Part shown: positions 59,754-64,000 of the stretch, piece by piece
Layout of the letters: every line of letters begins with the position of its first letter
How positions within the stretch are numbered: the first letter of the stretch is position 1
Assembly (NCBI RefSeq): GCF_900199405.1
Contig: NZ_LT963430.1
Span: 1,829,605-1,893,604, forward strand
Length of the DNA: 64,000 bases
Origin: Beduinella massiliensis
Lineage (GTDB): Bacteria; Bacillota; Clostridia; Christensenellales; Aristaeellaceae
Reading direction: 5' to 3'
Notes under the pieces: generated by a model
What the model was told of the DNA's origin: nothing
Database searches by the model: none
What the model saw: only the letters and a program-made list of their open reading frames with translations
Made by a program: the position numbers and the translations under genes

Positions 59754-60686
59754 TTAGCTTTCATATATGGCAGCTATATTATGTATTCTGCGCTTCATTT
59801 CTGTGCGGATATGTAATGGCTCTAAACACTCACATTTATCTCCAAAACTTAAAAGAATATCGTAGTGGTATTCGTTCTCTATGAAAGGAAAGTTGACAAT
59901 ATAATGCTCATTACCGTCTGGCGAAAAATCTTCATAAGCGCAATAGTCAAGCACCCTGTCCATGACAGATTTATGAATACGGATTTTGATTTTTGTTTGC
60001 ATAGTTTCCCACATTCCCGCAAAGTCTAAAATCGGTTTTTGATAATCTCGTGGCGTAAAAGTTTCCTCCTGTATTTGTAGGTTTGACATACGGGATAGTC
60101 TGAATAAGCGGAAATCATTTCTTGTATGGCAATACCCTTGCAAATACCAATGACTACTTTTCAATACAAGCTGATACGGTTCGGCTGTTCGTTCGGTTTT
60201 ATTTCCGTGGTGGGCTACATATTCAAAGGTCAGCAGCCTGTTTTCCTGCAAAGCTGTTTTGATAATTTCTAAATAGGGTTGTAGTTGTAAGTTGCCCGTC
60301 CACGGACTTAAATCTATACAAATTTGATTTACTTTTAATTCAATGTCTTTCGCTCTGTCGGCGGGGATAAAACTTTTAACTTTTGCAAAAGCGTGTACCA
60401 GTTCATCGCCTCTTATCATGCCCGAAAGACTGGAAAGCCCCATTAAGAGGGCAGAAAGGTCATCAATCGAAAAAACCTTTTTATCAACCTTGTATTCCTG
60501 CATGATTTCAAATCCGCCGCCAACTCCTGATGTTGAGTGGACTGGAATACCCGCCATGTTGATGGCGTCTATATCGCGGTAGATTGTGCGGGGTGAAACT
60601 TCAAACATATCTGCTAACTCCTGTGCGCTTATGCGCTTTTTATCAAGAAGTATCATAATAATGCTGACAAGTCTGTCTACTTTCAT
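59754..60686 (-). CDS. WYL-domain transcriptional regulator (YafY/DeoR-like HTH)
   Basis: 310 aa. HTH_11 at 1-60 (ISAQELADMFEVSPRTIYRDIDAINMAGIPV), WYL domain at about 140-225 (with SSHWYLQGYCHTRNDFRLFRL) and a C-terminal WCX extension. These regulators bind DNA or nucleic-acid ligands; many control a neighbouring gene. Divergent from the isochorismatase-like gene (107 bases between starts), which is the likely target. Confidence 0.92.
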   Translation of the reverse strand: MKVDRLVSIIMILLDKKRISAQELADMFEVSPRTIYRDIDAINMAGIPVHSTSGVGGGFEIMQEYKVDKKVFSIDDLSALLMGLSSLSGMIRGDELVHAFAKVKSFIPADRAKDIELKVNQICIDLSPWTGNLQLQPYLEIIKTALQENRLLTFEYVAHHGNKTERTAEPYQLVLKSSHWYLQGYCHTRNDFRLFRLSRMSNLQIQEETFTPRDYQKPILDFAGMWETMQTKIKIRIHKSVMDRVLDYCAYEDFSPDGNEHYIVNFPFIENEYHYDILLSFGDKCECLEPLHIRTEMKRRIHNIAAIYES

Positions 60687-60793
60687 TTATTCACCGCCGT
60701 TCAAAATTTTTAATTGTTGCCATACTGTTGTCAATGATTACATTATACAATAAAAATGAAAACAAATCAATCTACCTGTCAGGAGGAAGCACT

Positions 60794-61285
60794 ATGCAGA
60801 AAAAAGCCTTAGTAATCATAGATATTCAAAATGACATAACAAAGAATTACAAAGATGTTATTGGCAATATCAATAAAGCGATTGATTGGGCAGTCAATCA
60901 AAACATTCATGTTGTTTATATAAGGCATGAAAACTTATCAGCCGGAACAAGGACTTTTAAACCGGGTACACCGGGAGCAGAATTGGTTTCGGATTTGAAA
61001 ATAGTATCAAAAAATGTTTTTACAAAATGCAAAGGGAACGCATTAACCAGTGAAGAGTTTGCAGCCTTTATCAGTAAAAATGAAATATGTGATTTTTACA
61101 TAGCCGGAGCAGACGCTGTCGCTTGTGTAAAATCAACCTGTTATAACTTATGCAAAGCAAATTATGGCGTCAATGTCTTGTCAGACTGCATTACCAGTTA
61201 TGACAAAAGAAAAATAGACGAAATGCTGCGTTATTATGAAAGCAAAGGCAGTAAAATCATTACTTTAAACGACTTGTTAGTTTAA
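60794..61285 (+). CDS. Isochorismatase-family cysteine hydrolase
   Basis: 163 aa. The catalytic triad of the family is present: Asp10 in VIIDIQND, Lys in FTKCKGNALTS near 77-79, Cys in ADAVACVKSTC near 115. Probably a nicotinamidase- or amidase-like enzyme; the substrate is unknown. AGGAGGAAGC precedes the ATG. Divergent from the WYL gene. It is possibly cargo of the element. Confidence 0.88.
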   Translation: MQKKALVIIDIQNDITKNYKDVIGNINKAIDWAVNQNIHVVYIRHENLSAGTRTFKPGTPGAELVSDLKIVSKNVFTKCKGNALTSEEFAAFISKNEICDFYIAGADAVACVKSTCYNLCKANYGVNVLSDCITSYDKRKIDEMLRYYESKGSKIITLNDLLV

Positions 61286-61625
61286 GTACTTCTCCTATCA
61301 ACTACCTCAAAACCGCCGTTTGCATTTTGCAAAATAGGGATACGGGGGTGTATTAAAATCGTACTTCTTTAAGAACACGGCGGTATTAGATGCTTTTAAG
61401 CATTGGGAGGTATCGCCGTGTTTTCTTTATGTTTCTGTCATTTGCCTATCAGTAGCTTGTTAAAAAAAGACCATTTCTGTCTATGGAATATTGCGGCTAT
61501 ATAGATGAACTGCTAATTCATTTAGTATGCTGTGACAATTCGTATTACTCAAACGCCTATGTGGTTTTATACCGCATAGGCGTTTGTTGTAATAGCCCCC
61601 TACTGGGAAGAAAGGGGGTGAGAAA
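61286..61625 (+). other. Intergenic region with two hairpins before the sigma-like gene
   Basis: Stem AACACGGCG/CGCCGTGTT (61374-61422), with inner hairpin and TTCTTT, ends the isochorismatase gene. A perfect 11-base-pair hairpin AAACGCCTATG/CATAGGCGTTT is at 61551-61585. No gene is seen. Confidence 0.6.
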
Positions 61626-62066
61626 ATGAGTTATTCCGAAGAATACAAAGAGCATATTGAGTACACTTTCGCAGCCTTTTGTAAAGTCGTTCTCCGTAAT
61701 GCGGCAATGATCGCTTATCGTGATTTTGGACGGAAGCAGAAGCGAGAGGTATCGCTTGATTATCTGATGTCTGAAACGCCTTTTGAACCGTCCACAATGG
61801 ATAGCTACTTTGAGAAGCAGGACAAGCCGACTATCTTTGTTGTGCAGGGAAAAGAAGTAATTGTAGCAGACGAGCGATTAGCCGCCGCATTAGTCAAACT
61901 ATCGGAGCAAAGGCGCACCGTTCTGTTGATGTACTTTTTCCTCGGTTATACGGATACGCAAATCGGGAACGTGTACGAAAGAAACAGAAGCACAGCGAAT
62001 TACTGGAAACTTGCGGCACTAAAGCAGTTGAGAAAGGAATGGGAGGAAGCAGAAAATGAGGAATAA
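61626..62066 (+). CDS. Sigma-70-like factor (Tn916 Orf7-type)
   Basis: 146 aa. The C-terminal region 4-like HTH LSEQRRTVLLMYFFLGYTDT then QIGNVYERNRSTANYWKLAA. It matches the conjugative-transposon sigma-like proteins that precede an HTH_16 gene. It may control excision or transfer genes. AAGGGGGTGAG precedes the ATG; it overlaps the next gene by 11 bases. Confidence 0.88.
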   Translation: MSYSEEYKEHIEYTFAAFCKVVLRNAAMIAYRDFGRKQKREVSLDYLMSETPFEPSTMDSYFEKQDKPTIFVVQGKEVIVADERLAAALVKLSEQRRTVLLMYFFLGYTDTQIGNVYERNRSTANYWKLAALKQLRKEWEEAENEE

Positions 62067-62259
62067 AAAACTGATACCGTTTGAAGTCATTGAAAAAGCT
62101 GTCGCCGGAGAGCCGGAAGCAATCGACATGGTATTGCGGCATTACGCCGGACATATCAAGTACCTGTCTATGTATCAAGGGCATTTTAATGATGATATTC
62201 AAGACCGTCTGAAAGCGCAGCTTATCCATGCTATCTTCAAGTTCCGTTTTAACGGGTAG
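62056..62259 (+). CDS. Helix-turn-helix protein (Tn916 Orf8-type, HTH_16)
   Basis: 67 aa: MRNKKLIPFEVIEKAVAGEP, then EAIDMVLRHYAGHIKYLSM. The family partners the sigma-like gene upstream in Tn916-type regulatory modules. A strong terminator follows at 62277-62328. Confidence 0.88.
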   Translation: MRNKKLIPFEVIEKAVAGEPEAIDMVLRHYAGHIKYLSMYQGHFNDDIQDRLKAQLIHAIFKFRFNG

Positions 62260-62276
62260 TAAGTAGCAAAGCCATG

Positions 62277-62328
62277 AAAAACCGTCAAGGGTCAAGATGA
62301 ACGGCTACGCCGCCCTTGACGGTTTTTT
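62277..62328 (+). terminator. Terminator of the orf7/orf8-like module
   Basis: AAAACCGTCAAGGG and CCCTTGACGGTTTT with TTTTTT. Confidence 0.9.
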
Positions 62329-62353
62329 ATGCCCTTGCTATGGTGTAGTCAAG

Positions 62354-62390
62354 AGGGCGCAAACGGATAGACCGCTTGCGCCCTTTATTC
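62354..62390 (+). terminator. Second terminator-like hairpin
   Basis: AGGGCGCAA and TTGCGCCCT, followed by TTATTC. Confidence 0.65.
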
Positions 62391-62541
62391 ATTATGGAAT
62401 GTTACGCAATAGACCTTATTTTTCCCTTGATTTATGCGGCTTTGAAGACACGATAAGGGCATGGGTAAGGGTTTTGTATTTCCACCCTTGAAAATGGCGT
62501 TCTATTGCGTGACAGAGCGTAAATATTTCCACCTTCTTCGA

Positions 62542-62570
62542 TTGTGTCTGTTTGCAAATTGTGATAAAAT
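62542..62570 (+). promoter_or_regulatory. Sigma-A promoter of the GHKL ATPase gene
   Basis: TTGTGT (62542-62547), 17 bases, TAAAAT (62565-62570), 47 bases before the start. Confidence 0.6.
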
Positions 62571-62617
62571 AGTTTTCAACAAGCGATTTAATCTATTGCT
62601 TGTATGGAGGGTAGACT

Positions 62618-64000
62618 ATGAGAGGATTTTCTATAAATATTCGTGGGCGAGTAAAAAACTTTAATCTCCCTAAAAATCAACCGCTAATTCCACTATTTGA
62701 AGCTATTGTAAACTCCATTCATGCTATTGAAGAACGTGGTATAGTGGATAAAAATTTTAAAGGTAAGATAATAATCAAAATTATTCGAGATGGACAATTA
62801 AGTTTAGATGGAATAGGAGAATTGCCTTCCATATGTTCTTTTGAAATTATCGACAATGGTGTTGGCTTTAATGAACCCAATTTAATATCATTTATGGAAT
62901 CTGATTCGACATATAAGGCTTCCTACGGTGGAAAGGGTGTCGGTCGTTTTTCGTGGCTTATTGCTTTCAAAAAAGCAGAAATAGAAAGTATATATTGGAA
63001 TGAAGATGAAAAAGGATATGTTAAACGCTCATTTGATTTTTCGCCTGAACAAACAGAGATAAATGACATTCTTACGGATTGCGAAAATATAAACGATAAT
63101 AGAACAACTATAAAATTAGTTGATTGTGTAAAACCATACTCGGATAATATTCCCAAAAGAGGCATTACTATTGCAATGCGCATTATACAGCACTGCTTAG
63201 TGTATTTTATTGCGCAGAATTGTCCTCAGATTGAATTGATAGACTGTGATGAAAAGTTTAACTTGAATTCTATTTTTAAAGAAAGAATCACGACAGAAGA
63301 AAACTTAGTCACAATACATTTGGGCGATGAAGATTTCGATTTACTTCATGTTAAAGCGGAAGATAATACAGTCAATGGAAACAAGCTTTATTTATGTGCG
63401 CATAATCGCTTGGTTGAAACAAAAGAGCTTGATAAGTATATCACTGATTTAGATAGAGAGATATATGAAAAAAGCGGATTTTGGTATATAGGCGTTTTAA
63501 GAAGCAAATATTTAGATGATTCTGTAGATATGAATCGTCTTTCGTTTAATATTCCCGATGGTGGACCGCTTGAAAGTTTGACAAATATTGTTACAATGGA
63601 TCAGATAATGAAAGCAGTCATCGTCGAAGTTGAAAATTTTTTAAAGGATTATTTACAGCCAATATCTTCCGACAAGTTAAAACGGATTAAGGACTATGTA
63701 GCTTATCAAGCTCCACAGTTTCGTCATTTACTAAAGTATATGTCTGATGATATTACTAAAATAAAGCCTAACCTAAGCGATGATAAGTTGGATGATGAAC
63801 TTCATCGAATAAAGCGCAAATTTGACCGTCGCACTTCGGATGAAAATATGAAATTGTTACAGGACTTAAATGAGGGAATTATTTCATCGGATGATTATAC
63901 GGAAAGATTCAGTCAGCAGGTAGAAAAAATCAACAGTGCTAACGGTGCAGCGTTAGCGGAATATGTTGCACACCGTAAGGTAATTCTTGATTTAATGGAG
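62618..64000 (+). CDS. GHKL (HSP90/MORC-like) ATPase, partial, cut by window end
   Basis: 461 codons are open from ATG 62618 (GGAGGG 7 bases before) to the window edge, without stop. The N-terminal ATPase domain has the N box EAIVNSIHAIEE (28-39; Glu28, Asn32), G1 box IIDNGVGF (77-84; Asp79, Gly81, Gly83) and the G2-like GGKGVGRFSW (104-113). Residues about 260-330 resemble the second GHKL/S5 transducer domain; after 360 it is helical. MutL, Hsp90, HtpG and histidine kinases do not fit by their motifs; MORC-like ATPases of restriction or phage-defence loci are the closest type. AT-rich, cargo of the element. Function inferred only. Confidence 0.8.
   Translation, partial: MRGFSINIRGRVKNFNLPKNQPLIPLFEAIVNSIHAIEERGIVDKNFKGKIIIKIIRDGQLSLDGIGELPSICSFEIIDNGVGFNEPNLISFMESDSTYKASYGGKGVGRFSWLIAFKKAEIESIYWNEDEKGYVKRSFDFSPEQTEINDILTDCENINDNRTTIKLVDCVKPYSDNIPKRGITIAMRIIQHCLVYFIAQNCPQIELIDCDEKFNLNSIFKERITTEENLVTIHLGDEDFDLLHVKAEDNTVNGNKLYLCAHNRLVETKELDKYITDLDREIYEKSGFWYIGVLRSKYLDDSVDMNRLSFNIPDGGPLESLTNIVTMDQIMKAVIVEVENFLKDYLQPISSDKLKRIKDYVAYQAPQFRHLLKYMSDDITKIKPNLSDDKLDDELHRIKRKFDRRTSDENMKLLQDLNEGIISSDDYTERFSQQVEKINSANGAALAEYVAHRKVILDLME

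Larger units (their letters stand above)
62260..62617 (+). other. Intergenic region with two terminators and a promoter
   Basis: Two terminator hairpins (62277-62328 and 62354-62390) and the promoter of the GHKL gene at 62542-62570. In Tn916 an xis/int pair would follow the orf7/orf8 module; here the space holds no xis/int. Confidence 0.6.

Overview
The window is 64 kb from an endospore-forming, GC-rich member of the Clostridia. The evidence is a spoIIAA-spoIIAB-sigF operon, BclA-like collagen proteins, typical Firmicutes ribosome binding sites and sigma-A promoters, and a 16S gene of Firmicutes type. The lineage below class cannot be fixed by eye; something near the Christensenellales/Oscillospirales is a guess.

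Positions 1-18800 are mostly housekeeping: hisS (minus), then a D,D-carboxypeptidase, a GNAT acetyltransferase, a RluB pseudouridine synthase and a Nudix hydrolase on plus. A split ThrE-type exporter follows on minus. A large zinc-ribbon/TPR membrane protein, a NusG-II protein, an acyltransferase, an M29 aminopeptidase and gap lie on plus. A sugar block holds an FGGY kinase with araD, convergent with deoC and a sugar isomerase, and ends with a large ferritin-like protein. Positions 18928-24232 are one complete rrn operon (16S-23S-5S) with a strong promoter and no tRNA in the spacer.

Positions 24295-42400 carry a two-component system divergent from a LanFEG-like ABC exporter, a beta-lactamase-family protein, a Cys-rich putative spore protein, a flippase, a CbxX-type AAA ATPase overlapping a secreted Cys-protease-like gene, an Uup-type ABC-F protein, a P-loop kinase, an AraC regulator, a cysteine-free radical-SAM-like protein, and a DUF134 / NifX-like / CoA-disulfide reductase-rhodanese operon. 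Positions 42459-57002 hold a TetR-type regulator, a second split ThrE pair, three collagen-like spore surface proteins with a glycosyltransferase, a class A PBP, a short FtsH, the spoIIA operon, a LytTR/DUF3021 pair and a phospholipase-C-like protein.

From about 57020 to the right edge the DNA is AT-rich and looks like an integrated element: a TndX/TnpX-type large serine recombinase, a TnpW-like protein, MobC without a relaxase, a WYL regulator divergent from an isochorismatase-like hydrolase, a Tn916-type sigma/HTH module, and the start of a GHKL ATPase that runs off the window and may be a defence gene.

The most notable signal is a shared mother-cell-type promoter (CGCAC-N17-CATANNNTA) upstream of the Cys-rich protein and two of the collagen-like genes, which are up to 17 kb apart. 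It links them to one late sporulation programme, probably building a glycosylated, disulfide-rich spore surface.
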